DNA of 64,000 bases from Advenella sp048381675 (GTDB lineage Bacteria; Pseudomonadota; Gammaproteobacteria; Burkholderiales; Burkholderiaceae_B). Shown here in pieces: positions 7,663 to 16,118 of this stretch. Under the pieces are notes generated by a model. That model did no database searches, was not told the origin of the DNA, and was given only the letters and a program-made list of their open reading frames with translations. The DNA lies in assembly GCF_048381675.1 (NCBI RefSeq), contig NZ_JBLWIS010000001.1:310001-374000 (forward strand). The letters are read 5' to 3'. Position 1 is the first letter of the stretch; the number at the start of each line of letters is the position of its first letter. A program made the translations under genes and the position numbers.

Positions 7663-9309
7663 ATGATCAATTTGTTTTTGTCCCGGTATTCGGTGTTTCT
7701 TCTTGTTGCCTTGGCCGCCTTGTTGGGCCTGTATATGGTTGTCATTGATGGTGCAAGCTGGCTGTTTTTACTGGTTCCCGCTTTGTTGCTGAGTCTTTTG
7801 GGGATTTATGATTTACTTCAGACCCGTCACTCCATCAGGCGCAATTACCCGATTATCGGTAACCTGCGTTTTTTGCTGGAATCTATCCGGCCCGAAATCA
7901 GGCAGTATTTTCTTGAAAATGACAATGACAATTTGCCATTTTCCCGTGCCCAACGTTCTATCGTTTATCAGCGGGCCAAGCAGCAAATAGATAAAAGGCC
8001 CTTCGGAACGATTGAAAACGTGTATGCCGATGGTTATGAGTGGGTCAATCACTCTCTGCAGCCTTCGAAAATTGATGACGCCAATTTCCGGGTCAGGGTG
8101 GGTGGTCCGCAATGCACCCAGCCTTATGAAATGTCGGTATTCAATATTTCAGCCATGAGTTTTGGCGCGTTGTCCGCCAATGCTATCCGCTCTCTTAACA
8201 GTGGCGCTGCAAAGGGTGGTTTTGCCCATGATACGGGTGAGGGCGGGATCAGTAGCTATCACCTGGAGCACGGTGGAGACCTGGTATGGAATATCGGCTC
8301 GGGATATTTTGGCTGTCGAGATGCCAAGGGCAATTTTTCCGAGGCAGAGTTTGAGAAACGGGCGAATCTTCCCAATGTCAAAATGATAGAGCTTAAATTG
8401 TCCCAGGGAGCCAAGCCCGGGCAGGGCGGTATATTGCCAGGACCCAAAGTTACCCAGGAAATTGCAGATGCTCGTGGAGTGCCTGTAGGGGTAGATTGTA
8501 ATTCTCCGGCAGCCCATAGCGCGTTCAGCACGCCGGTTGAATTGATGCATTTTATCCAGCGCTTGCGAAACCTGGCCAATGGCAAACCGGTTGGGTTCAA
8601 ACTATGCATTGGTCATCCTTGGGAGTGGTTTGCGATTGCCAAAGCCATGCAGCAAACAGGCATTACACCCGATTTTATTGTGGTTGATGGGGCGGAAGGT
8701 GGCACCGGTGCGGCACCGGTTGAGTTTGCCGATCATATGGGCGTGCCCATGAAAGAAGGTTTGCGTTTGGTGCACAATACTTTGGTGGGTATTGGGTTAC
8801 GCAACCAGATCCGGATTGGTGCGGCGGGTAAAATTATTTCTGGGTTTGACGTGTTGCGAACACTGTCTCTTGGGGCCGATTGGTGCAATAGCGCAAGGGG
8901 GTTCATGTTTGCCATCGGCTGTATCCAGGCCCAGGCCTGTCATACGGGGCGTTGTCCTACGGGCGTTGCTACCCAGGATCCCATCAGGCAAAAAGCACTG
9001 GTGGTGGAAGATAAATCAGACCGGGTCAAGAATTTTCATCATAATACGTTGCTGGCCTTGGCCGAGTTGCTGGAAGCGGCAGGCCTGGTGCATCCACAAC
9101 AGTTAAGGGCCCATCATGTGGTAAGGCGAATTTCCAGTAGTGAAGTTAAATTGTTATCGGCCATTTACCCCGAACTTGAGGAGGGGGATTTGCTGAAAGA
9201 GCAGTATAGCCAGAAAATTTTCGAATTGGCATGGCCACTGGCGCAGGCCGATTCATTTGCCCCTCGCTATTCGGTGGCTGCAATGGTAGGGCAGGCTTAT
9301 CGCGACTGA
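7663..9309 (+). CDS. FMN-binding glutamate synthase family protein, membrane-anchored
   Basis: A 548-aa stand-alone glutamate synthase (GOGAT) central/FMN-type domain. Two hydrophobic helices at the N-terminus (about residues 5-50) anchor it in the membrane. The FMN barrel motifs are intact: GEGGISSYHLEHGGDLVWNI, VVDGAEGGTGAAP and GAAGKIISGFD. The cysteines of the 3Fe-4S site are kept in CIQAQACHTGRCPTG. No amidotransferase domain is present, so it is not a full GltB; related stand-alone proteins include archaeal GltS-like enzymes and many uncharacterised proteobacterial ones. ATG 7663 is chosen because the upstream ATG lies in the preceding terminator. Confidence 0.85.
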   Translation: MINLFLSRYSVFLLVALAALLGLYMVVIDGASWLFLLVPALLLSLLGIYDLLQTRHSIRRNYPIIGNLRFLLESIRPEIRQYFLENDNDNLPFSRAQRSIVYQRAKQQIDKRPFGTIENVYADGYEWVNHSLQPSKIDDANFRVRVGGPQCTQPYEMSVFNISAMSFGALSANAIRSLNSGAAKGGFAHDTGEGGISSYHLEHGGDLVWNIGSGYFGCRDAKGNFSEAEFEKRANLPNVKMIELKLSQGAKPGQGGILPGPKVTQEIADARGVPVGVDCNSPAAHSAFSTPVELMHFIQRLRNLANGKPVGFKLCIGHPWEWFAIAKAMQQTGITPDFIVVDGAEGGTGAAPVEFADHMGVPMKEGLRLVHNTLVGIGLRNQIRIGAAGKIISGFDVLRTLSLGADWCNSARGFMFAIGCIQAQACHTGRCPTGVATQDPIRQKALVVEDKSDRVKNFHHNTLLALAELLEAAGLVHPQQLRAHHVVRRISSSEVKLLSAIYPELEEGDLLKEQYSQKIFELAWPLAQADSFAPRYSVAAMVGQAYRD

Positions 9310-9357
9310 AACAGGTTTGGATAAACGAAAAAATACCCGGAGAGTGGGGAACTGATT

Positions 9358-9394
9358 AAACGGCTTTCACGGATTGGTGAAGGTTCGTTTTTTT
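9358..9394 (+). terminator. Intrinsic terminator nested in a larger inverted-repeat structure
   Basis: AAACG...CGTTT plus CTTTCAC/GTGAAG (one bulge) form a stem followed by a T-run. Around it lie two further inverted pairs: GAACTG/CAGTTC, and the 10-base repeat AAATACCCGG (9331-9340) with CCGGGTATTT (9411-9420). The whole 9331-9420 segment could fold as one long interrupted hairpin between two convergent genes. Confidence 0.6.
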
Positions 9395-9459
9395 AAGGGC
9401 AGTTCTTTATCCGGGTATTTGATTGCATTACATTACGGTATTTCTGTACCGAATTGTTT

Positions 9460-9945
9460 TTACTGTCCTTTTTCCAGGCTTTTGCATTGTTGCAGGAAAT
9501 TGTCCAAAAATTGCGCTTTTGGCACAATTTTGTTAGCAGGTGAGTTCCACAAGGTATTGGCAAACTCGATAAATGAGCCTACCTGATCATCAGGTACGCT
9601 ATTGTCGTTACTGATGAATTCGTTGGCTTCGTCTTGTGTTTTTCCTGCGTTTTTCATGTCATATAGTTTGCCAATGATTTTAACGCTGGCCTGGCAGGTA
9701 AAGTTACTTGACGCAACCAGTGGTTGGGCTGGTTCATCGGAAGATGTGCTTTGGTAAAGATCTTCCTGTTTTTGTATGGGGGGCGGTTCGTGCTGTGTGA
9801 TTTTTGAGGGGATGATGACCCCTGAAACCGGTGGAGTCGGTTCGTCTTCGTCGTTAAACAAAGAGGTTTCCAGCAATTTCCAGGCAAAAAACGTAATGCC
9901 TAGAACCAGAGCCAGTAGTATTAAAAATTTACCAAATGCTTTCAT
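9460..9945 (-). CDS. Hypothetical membrane-anchored protein
   Basis: 161 aa, no family recognised. One N-terminal transmembrane helix (about residues 3-21) is followed by a Pro/Glu/Gln/Ser-rich linker (about 28-72). The small C-terminal domain has two cysteines (TCQASVKII and QQCKSLEKG), likely exported and possibly disulfide-linked. ATG 9945 is preferred over 9951 because AAAGGA precedes it at proper distance. It lies downstream of the LplT-like transporter on the same strand with a 140-base gap, so co-transcription is uncertain. Confidence 0.6.
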   Translation of the reverse strand: MKAFGKFLILLALVLGITFFAWKLLETSLFNDEDEPTPPVSGVIIPSKITQHEPPPIQKQEDLYQSTSSDEPAQPLVASSNFTCQASVKIIGKLYDMKNAGKTQDEANEFISNDNSVPDDQVGSFIEFANTLWNSPANKIVPKAQFLDNFLQQCKSLEKGQ

Positions 9946-10092
9946 GAGCATCCTTTATTAGCTAAAATTATATGCGTGCATCGCTGTAAGACAATTATCC
10001 TCAAGCGCAATGAGGATAAACGACTATAACTCAAATTATAATTAGAATTCTCTCATTTCAATTAAAAAATTGACGAAAAATTTCGTTAGGTT

Positions 10093-11394
10093 TCAAGCAT
10101 TTTTCTTAAAGCCTGGTTCTGTTAAAAAGATGGCATAAGAAAATAGAATATTTACAATTCCCGCCAAAAGAAAAATAAGCGGTACAGAAAGATTCAGGCT
10201 TAGCAGGAAACCGGTTGCCAGTGCGCTGGCAATCAGGAAAATGGCATTGAGAATATTGTTGGCGGCAATAATACGGGCGGTATGTGTTTTTAAGGTGGTT
10301 TTCTGAATAAATGTATACAGGGGCACGCTATATAATCCTGCGCAGGCACTTAGCATGAACAGATCAAACATGGTGCGCCAGTTGGCCGGTTGGGCAATGA
10401 ATTGACTGAAAGTGCGCAGCTCTGGTGAATCGGGCGTGGTAATTGAAAAATACAGGTCGATTGTAAACAGGCTCATTCCTGCAGCCCCCAAGGGCACCAG
10501 TGACAAGCCAGGGCGGTGTAAACCCAGTTTCTCGCACGACAATGAGCCTGTGGCCACGCCAATTGAAAACAGTACCAGTAGCAATGCGGCCACGTGTTCG
10601 TTGCCTTTTAGAATGTCTTTGGCAAAAATGGGAAATAGGGCAATAAAAACCGCGCCGAAAAACCACATCCAGCTGATCAGCAGCATGCTCTTGAAGATCA
10701 GGCGGTTCTCGCGGGCGATCGCCAGGTTTTTAATGGTTTCAGTAAACGGGTTCCAGTTTATGCCGGTATTTACGGGTTTTGTTGCTAGCGGTGGAATGAA
10801 TTGGGCACTGATTCTGCCGCCCACGGCGAGCAGCAGGCAAGCAAGCGCAGCCCATAGATGCCCGTTACCGGGAATGGCTACCAGGACTCCCCCGGCAATA
10901 TTGCCTAATAAAATTGATACAAAAGTGCCCATGCTGACCAGGGCATTGCCGCCCATTAGGGATTTATTCTCAAGGACTTGAGGCAGATAGGCGTATTTGG
11001 CGGGCCCAAAGAGCGCGGAGTGTAGGCCCATGAGGAAAATGCAGGCCAGCAGTATGAGGACGGATTGCAGGTAAATGCCGTAAGTGGCTATTAGCATGAT
11101 GCCAATTTCGGCGTTTTTGACATTGCGCATGATGCGGATTTTGTCATACTGGTCTGAGAGTTGTCCGCTGGTTGCTGAAAATAGCAGGAATGGCAAAATG
11201 AACAGGCCGCCAATAATCACACCAGCCATGTTCGACGGAAACCATTGGCTTTGCCATTGATAAGTCAGTAAAATTGTTACGGCAAATTTGTAAAGGTTGT
11301 CGTTGGCGGCACCGCAGAATTGTGTCCAGAAAAAAGGTGCGAAACAGCGTTTTTGTAGTAAGGAAAATTGGTGGGAGGCAGCTTGCTGTTTCAT
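10093..11394 (-). CDS. MFS transporter, LplT-like (lysophospholipid transporter type)
   Basis: A 433-aa major facilitator superfamily protein with about twelve hydrophobic segments. The N-terminal FAPFFWTQFCGAANDNLYKF and the following helix resemble the LplT branch, which flips lysophospholipids across the inner membrane for re-acylation. The segment FSATSGQLSDQYDKIRIMRN is the MFS loop 2-3 motif. No acyltransferase/ligase (Aas) domain is fused or adjacent, so substrate assignment is by resemblance only; a general drug/metabolite MFS carrier remains possible. Confidence 0.7.
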   Translation of the reverse strand: MKQQAASHQFSLLQKRCFAPFFWTQFCGAANDNLYKFAVTILLTYQWQSQWFPSNMAGVIIGGLFILPFLLFSATSGQLSDQYDKIRIMRNVKNAEIGIMLIATYGIYLQSVLILLACIFLMGLHSALFGPAKYAYLPQVLENKSLMGGNALVSMGTFVSILLGNIAGGVLVAIPGNGHLWAALACLLLAVGGRISAQFIPPLATKPVNTGINWNPFTETIKNLAIARENRLIFKSMLLISWMWFFGAVFIALFPIFAKDILKGNEHVAALLLVLFSIGVATGSLSCEKLGLHRPGLSLVPLGAAGMSLFTIDLYFSITTPDSPELRTFSQFIAQPANWRTMFDLFMLSACAGLYSVPLYTFIQKTTLKTHTARIIAANNILNAIFLIASALATGFLLSLNLSVPLIFLLAGIVNILFSYAIFLTEPGFKKNA

Positions 11395-11553
11395 TGATCT
11401 CTCTTTAAATATGCCTGATCTTCTGGTTAAGTATTTGAAAAAATTAAACTATCTTTTTTAACATGGGTGTTTAATCGTTTAAATTGTAAAATATTATTGG
11501 TTCGGTGTGTTACTTGCATGCAGGGTATTAGACTGCAAATACAGGATGGGGTC

Positions 11554-12048
11554 ATGAAACGTTTGTTCTTGGTGTTATTGTTGTCAATTTCAATGCCAGT
11601 GATGGCAATGGGTAAGGCGCCAACAGAAGTTGAAAAGTCAGCATTTAGGTCTTCGGTTGCTGCTTGTGAAATTGTGGTCCAGGAACTGAACCGGAAGGAA
11701 CTGTCTGGCCAAATCAATGAGCCCCAATTGGTTGAGATATTGCAAAATTTGAACACCCGTCAAAGATTGCCTGCTTATTTTGTCATGAAGCAGCAGGCAC
11801 GTGAGCAGGGATGGCGCCCGGGGATATATTTCCAGGACATACCTTCATTAACGGGCAAGTCCATGGGGGGTGACCGTTTTGGCAATTATGAACGCAGATT
11901 GCCCAAAGGCAGTTGGAAAGAGGCCGATCTGGATTACCTGGGTAAAAAACGTAATGCCAAACGTCTGGTATATAGCCCAGACGGGCAGCAGCGCTACGTT
12001 ACGGTTGATCATTACGAGACATTTCACAAGGTGCCATCATGCCAGTAA
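11554..12048 (+). CDS. Secreted barnase-type ribonuclease
   Basis: A guanyl-specific RNase of the barnase/N1 family, 164 aa. The signal peptide (residues 1-18, MKRLFLVLLLSISMPVMA) gives export; a helical region of about 65 residues precedes the catalytic domain. The barnase core is clear: LTGKSMGGDRFGNYERRLP, WKEADLDY, RNAKRLVYS, and DHYETFHKV at the end. Catalytic residues align with barnase: E123 (E73), R133 (R83), R137 (R87) and H153 (H102). ATG 11554 is chosen because it begins the signal peptide. The barstar gene overlaps its 3' end by 10 bases. Confidence 0.92.
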   Translation: MKRLFLVLLLSISMPVMAMGKAPTEVEKSAFRSSVAACEIVVQELNRKELSGQINEPQLVEILQNLNTRQRLPAYFVMKQQAREQGWRPGIYFQDIPSLTGKSMGGDRFGNYERRLPKGSWKEADLDYLGKKRNAKRLVYSPDGQQRYVTVDHYETFHKVPSCQ

Positions 12049-12365
12049 AAACTGCTTCCATATCGGCTCGCCGCCTGAAAAAAGCCGCACGTTGCGTTAG
12101 GGTTTGTGAGTTAAATCGGATTAGTAATATCGATGAGGTTTATGACTTGTTGCAGCTGCATTTAAAGTTGCCCCCGTATTTTGGCCGTAACCTGGATGCC
12201 CTGTATGACAGCCTTAGTGCTGATGTCAAAGGTCCTTTTAAAATTGTCTGGCTTGACCATGCAAACAGTGCTGACGCCCTGGGTGAAATTTACTATGAAG
12301 GACTGATTGATATTTTCAGGGCGGTGGCTGATGAGCGGGATGATGTTGAGCTGGTCCTGGACTGA
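12039..12365 (+). CDS. Barstar-family ribonuclease inhibitor
   Basis: A 108-aa cytoplasmic immunity protein that blocks barnase by covering its active site. The core LKLPPYFGRNLDALYDSLS matches the barstar helix and loop. D53 and D57 correspond to Asp35 and Asp39 of barstar, which contact the RNase catalytic site. The N-terminus has a basic extension of about 18 residues (SARRLKKAAR) not needed for inhibition. The start codon overlaps the last codons of the RNase gene, so translation is probably coupled and inhibitor is made whenever the RNase is. Confidence 0.92.
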   Translation: MPVKTASISARRLKKAARCVRVCELNRISNIDEVYDLLQLHLKLPPYFGRNLDALYDSLSADVKGPFKIVWLDHANSADALGEIYYEGLIDIFRAVADERDDVELVLD

Positions 12366-12390
12366 ATTTTCCTTTGCTTCAGGGTGGTCA

Positions 12391-13827
12391 TCAATCAAGA
12401 CATAATTCATGGTTATCAAGCGGTATTAATTTATGGCGGTGTTTTAGCAAAATCCGGTAAGTATCCCGGGAGAAATCTCCTGTGCCGCTTTGAAGTATGG
12501 TGTGTAGTTCATCCTGATTATGGGCAGTTCCCAAGTAGCACCATTGATGAATAACATGCGTGACCGTACCTTCGCGTAGCAAGGAAATGCCTTTATAGGG
12601 CCATGGCTTGATGTGTTGTTTTGCCATGGCAGTTATCAGTCGCTTCGAGTGTTCGCTATGGGTTTCCAGGCCAACGCAGGCCCCATTACATTTTTTCAGT
12701 TGTCTTGCAAAACAAGGTGTACCCGGTTTGCCTTTTTCAAGTCCCAGGGTTTGAGCGCATAGTTTTTCTTCTTTGATTATTTGTCGCAAAGCAATGCACG
12801 CATCGTTGGCGGTGTCGTAAAGGCCATACAAGTGTGGGTTTACACCCAGTTCAACATCCTGTCCGCTGACCAGGGAAGGTATCCATAATCCAGGTTGCGA
12901 TTCATTTAATAGCCATGAAAAAACAGACTTGTTACGTCGTAACTGTCGGTTCATGGTTGGCATGCGTTCTTTGATTAAGCGGGACTCTGTTAATAGTGCA
13001 TCCACTTCCCCTGCGCAGACAATATGCTCGATGCGTTTTATTTGCATGGAAATCGACATTTCTTTGGGCAAGGCGTAATCACTTGAAAAATGGGAAAGAA
13101 TACGCTGACGCAGACGATTACTTTTACCAATATAAATCGGTAAGTTGTTGTCTCCATAAAAAAGATAGACACCGAATGTATTGGGAATGGATTCAATGAT
13201 CTCGGCATCAATATGTGCAGGTAACGAAGGACTGAGCATTATGCTTTTAACGGCTTTTGCAAGGTGTTCGGGGGTAAAGGTCCGTTCAATGATTTGCCAG
13301 AATTGCATGATTGCATGGGCATCGTCATAGGCCCTGTGCCTGGCACTCGTTTGCAGCTGATGTCGCTGAATCAGCTGGTCCAGACCATGGCGTTGATACT
13401 GAGGGTAGAGTTTACGGGAGAGTTTGACGGTACAAAGCAAAGGGGCCTTGAAGGCAATATCCAAGCGCTTGAAAGCGTTTTTAATAAAACCGTAATCAAA
13501 TCGCACATTGTGAGCAACAAAAATATGGCCATCCAGTTTTTGCCTGATCGTCTCTGCCACTTCAGCAAAGACCGGTGCATCACTGAGCATGTCATTGCTA
13601 ATGCCTGTTAATTGCTGGATATAGGCAGGGACAGGGGATTCTGGATTGATTAAGCTGGTGTAAGTGCTCACGGTGATCCCGTCGTAACAGATAATGGCTA
13701 TTTCAGTTATTTTACCGTTACTGACACTTCCTCCATTGGTTTCAATGTCAACAAAGGCCAAAGGTTTATCGGTAATAAGGGGTGTTGGCATAGGCGTTAC
13801 GAGAGGTTTTTTTGATGCGACCATCAC
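12391..13827 (-). CDS. DnaQ-type 3'-5' exonuclease fused to a GIY-YIG (UvrC/Cho-like) nuclease
   Basis: A 478-aa two-domain protein. The N-terminal exonuclease (about residues 20-185) has the DEDDh motifs: DIETNG, HNVRFDYGFI and HRAYDDAHA. The C-terminal half starts with a GIY-YIG nuclease (NTFGVYLFYGDNNLPIYIGK, about 216-235), then the conserved Glu in DALLTESRLIKE, and a Cys-containing tail (CFARQLKKCNGACVG). It resembles the UvrC N-terminal/Cho endonuclease that makes the 3' incision in nucleotide excision repair. This fusion is known in several bacterial lineages. A LexA-type box lies 23 bases upstream. Confidence 0.9.
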   Translation of the reverse strand: MMVASKKPLVTPMPTPLITDKPLAFVDIETNGGSVSNGKITEIAIICYDGITVSTYTSLINPESPVPAYIQQLTGISNDMLSDAPVFAEVAETIRQKLDGHIFVAHNVRFDYGFIKNAFKRLDIAFKAPLLCTVKLSRKLYPQYQRHGLDQLIQRHQLQTSARHRAYDDAHAIMQFWQIIERTFTPEHLAKAVKSIMLSPSLPAHIDAEIIESIPNTFGVYLFYGDNNLPIYIGKSNRLRQRILSHFSSDYALPKEMSISMQIKRIEHIVCAGEVDALLTESRLIKERMPTMNRQLRRNKSVFSWLLNESQPGLWIPSLVSGQDVELGVNPHLYGLYDTANDACIALRQIIKEEKLCAQTLGLEKGKPGTPCFARQLKKCNGACVGLETHSEHSKRLITAMAKQHIKPWPYKGISLLREGTVTHVIHQWCYLGTAHNQDELHTILQSGTGDFSRDTYRILLKHRHKLIPLDNHELCLD

Positions 13828-14140
13828 GATACTCAGTTTTTTCTAAAAGCTGTATTTTTGTACAGTTAGTTTTTAGCATATTTAGATTTTGTAAGCAGTA
13901 ACAAGATTTTATTTTGGTGTTGGCTGGTCTGGTAGGTATGGAGGAAGCTGATTGACAATGGCCGCAGTGATGCGTTTGGAGGGTATTAATGCATGGTGTA
14001 TGTACATGGATAAAGCGCTATATCCAATCTTTTAGGTTTTATTGGTAATAAGTTAATAATTATTAAATAGTAGTACAAATTGAGAAAATGCTTAGAATTC
14101 GTTTCCTGAACTTTAAACTAATCAATAACAAGTGAACTGT
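13828..14140. other. Intergenic region between divergent genes
   Basis: About 310 AT-rich bases separate the exonuclease/GIY-YIG gene (minus) from the ABC operon (plus). It holds the LexA-like box (13850-13865) and a 14-base perfect palindrome TTAATAATTATTAA (14053-14066) about 75 bases before the ABC operon, which could be a regulator site. No convincing ORF is seen. Confidence 0.5.
13850..13865 (-). promoter_or_regulatory. LexA-type SOS box upstream of the exonuclease/GIY-YIG gene
   Basis: The 16-base sequence CTGTATTTTTGTACAG matches the LexA consensus CTGT-N8-ACAG exactly in both half-sites. It ends 23 bases upstream of the start codon of a UvrC/Cho-like nuclease, a position where bound LexA would block the promoter. 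E. coli cho is a known SOS gene, which supports the call. Confidence 0.6.
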
Positions 14141-15214
14141 ATGTCTCAATTTTCTTCCCGCCTTCGTAAATCGGTTTTGGCCAATTCGTTTGCCTCAAAG
14201 CGCAATAGTTCTACGCTTTCCTTATCTCGTCGACAATTTCTATGCGGGTGCGGATGCGGAGTGCTTTCTGTGGGCGTCTTGGGTTCTGCGCTGTTGACGG
14301 CAGCAACGCGTGCCGAAGCCGCTGCTGGCGGGGAAAAAATTCGAGTTGGACATATGCCAGCAGGGTGTGTCTCTCATCTTTTTTTTGCTAAATCACGTGG
14401 TCTTTTTGAAAAAGCAGGTCTTAATGTCGAGTTATCCCAATTTAACGGGCCCAGCGAAGCTCTGCAGGCTTTGGAGGCCGACAACCTTGAATTGATACAT
14501 AGCCCCTGGACAATGAGTGTGGCTGCTCATGCTGATGGTGCTGAGCATTTGCGGGTTATTGGCGGGTCTGGTCAGGCCGGCATTGAATTGGTAGCCAGAA
14601 AAGGATCGGTTGCCAACGTGGATGAGCTGATTGCGCAGGCAGGCAAACAATTGCGTATCGGTACTTTGCGTTTGGATACGCTGGAACTGGTCGGTTATGG
14701 AACGCTTTCAAAAAATGGAAAGTCATATGATGACTACAACATGACTTTTTTCAATAGCATGGTGGGGATGGGGGAGGCCCTTGCCAACGGTCGCATCGAT
14801 GTATGTACGTTGGCCCAGCCTTATGCGGAAAGTGTGGTGAAAGAGGCCGGCGGTGTGTATCTGACAGATTCCAATTCGGTATGGGGCCCCGAGGCGGCGG
14901 ATTGCGTGATTACGACCAAAGCTGGGACGGTTGATAGCCGGGACAAGGCCTTGTCGGCTTATCTGCAGGTCTTGAAACAGGCGGCCGATATTTTCAACAA
15001 TGATTTTGAAACAGCATTGGATGATTTGCAGCCTATTTACGGTACGTCACGTGATGTATTGCGGGTGGCGTTAAAGCGCCAGTTCCCTAATCCTGTGATT
15101 AGTCCTGCTGGCGTAACGGGCCTACATCAAGGTGTTAAATATTTGATCGAGCTGGGTTATCTGCAAAAAGATAACGTTGATGCTCTGTTGGATTTGCGTT
15201 ATCAACCTGTTTAA
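14141..15214 (+). CDS. ABC transporter substrate-binding protein, NitT/TauT type, Tat-exported
   Basis: Periplasmic binding protein, 357 aa. The N-terminus carries a twin-arginine signal (SRRQFLCGCGCG) after a basic region, then a hydrophobic stretch ending near AEAAAG. The mature part begins KIRVGHMPAGCVSHLFFAKSRGLF, typical of SsuA/TauA/NrtA-type binding proteins. The segment PSEALQALEADNLELIHSP fits the first lobe. It heads an operon with permease, ATPase, an OsmC-like protein and a flavin monooxygenase. Sulfonates or related sulfur/nitrogen compounds are likely, but the ligand is not shown. Start ATG 14141; an in-frame GTG lies 9 bases upstream. Confidence 0.85.
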   Translation: MSQFSSRLRKSVLANSFASKRNSSTLSLSRRQFLCGCGCGVLSVGVLGSALLTAATRAEAAAGGEKIRVGHMPAGCVSHLFFAKSRGLFEKAGLNVELSQFNGPSEALQALEADNLELIHSPWTMSVAAHADGAEHLRVIGGSGQAGIELVARKGSVANVDELIAQAGKQLRIGTLRLDTLELVGYGTLSKNGKSYDDYNMTFFNSMVGMGEALANGRIDVCTLAQPYAESVVKEAGGVYLTDSNSVWGPEAADCVITTKAGTVDSRDKALSAYLQVLKQAADIFNNDFETALDDLQPIYGTSRDVLRVALKRQFPNPVISPAGVTGLHQGVKYLIELGYLQKDNVDALLDLRYQPV

Positions 15215-15227
15215 CACGTAAATAGTA

Positions 15228-16118
15228 ATGGCCTCAAATCAAAGTGTTGGCTTGCCTGTGATGGATGAGGGCAAGAAAATTAATGCAACAGCAATCATAC
15301 GGCTTCCTTTCTTACGCGATGCTGGCGGATCTTATGCACGGTTTGCCAAAGTTGGCCGTGATTTTTTATGGTTTTGTTTGGCATGGATGCTCATCGTGGC
15401 AGTGTGGGAGGTGGGGGCCTGGCAAGGTTGGTTGAATCCTCGTATTTTGCCACCACCCAGTGAAACGATTCCTTATCTGTTTTCAGGTGAGGCATCGATT
15501 GGATTTGGCGTACACCGTATTGGTCTGGGCCAGTCTATTCTTGCGACCCTGTTAAGAGTCGCGGTAGGGATGTTGGCCGGCATCGTGACTTCATTTTTGT
15601 TAGCGATTCTTGTGCTCGAAACACGCTTTTTATCCTGTTTGATTATGCCACTGGTGCAATCATTGGCACCGATAGCACCAGTGGCGTGGATACCGTTTAC
15701 CATCGCGGTAATTGGTATTGGTGGGCAAGCAGCGATGTTTATTGTGTTTATCACTGTCGTTGGCTCAATGACATTGTCCTTAATTGCCGCCTTGCGTAAT
15801 GTTCCGGTTGAATATATCCGTATTGCCAAAAATCTTGGTGCCTCAAGGGTTCGCTTGTGGCGCAAGGTGTTTTTGCCTGCCATTGCAGGCAATGTCGTCA
15901 CCACGATCAGAATGAGTTTCTTTGGTGCCTGGATGGCTGTGTTGGCAGGAGAAATGGCGGGTATTAATTCAGGCTTGGGTTATGTGATTATCGTTTCGCA
16001 GCAGATGTTCAATATGAAAATGGTGATGGTGGGTATTGTTACCATTGGCATTATTGGTTTTGTTGTTGATCGACTGTTATTGGCATGTGGCCGTTGGATA
16101 GTTTGGTGGGAACGATGA
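15228..16118 (+). CDS. ABC transporter permease, SsuC/TauC type
   Basis: A 296-aa membrane permease with about six helices. After a cytoplasmic N-terminus of about 45 residues, the first helix is FLWFCLAWMLIVAVWEV. The EAA-type loop that contacts the ATPase is visible as EYIRIAKNLGASRVRLWRKVFLPA. ILPPPSETIPYLF is typical of sulfonate/nitrate/taurine permeases. It starts 13 bases after the binding-protein gene and overlaps the ATPase gene by four bases (ATGA). Confidence 0.92.
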   Translation: MASNQSVGLPVMDEGKKINATAIIRLPFLRDAGGSYARFAKVGRDFLWFCLAWMLIVAVWEVGAWQGWLNPRILPPPSETIPYLFSGEASIGFGVHRIGLGQSILATLLRVAVGMLAGIVTSFLLAILVLETRFLSCLIMPLVQSLAPIAPVAWIPFTIAVIGIGGQAAMFIVFITVVGSMTLSLIAALRNVPVEYIRIAKNLGASRVRLWRKVFLPAIAGNVVTTIRMSFFGAWMAVLAGEMAGINSGLGYVIIVSQQMFNMKMVMVGIVTIGIIGFVVDRLLLACGRWIVWWER

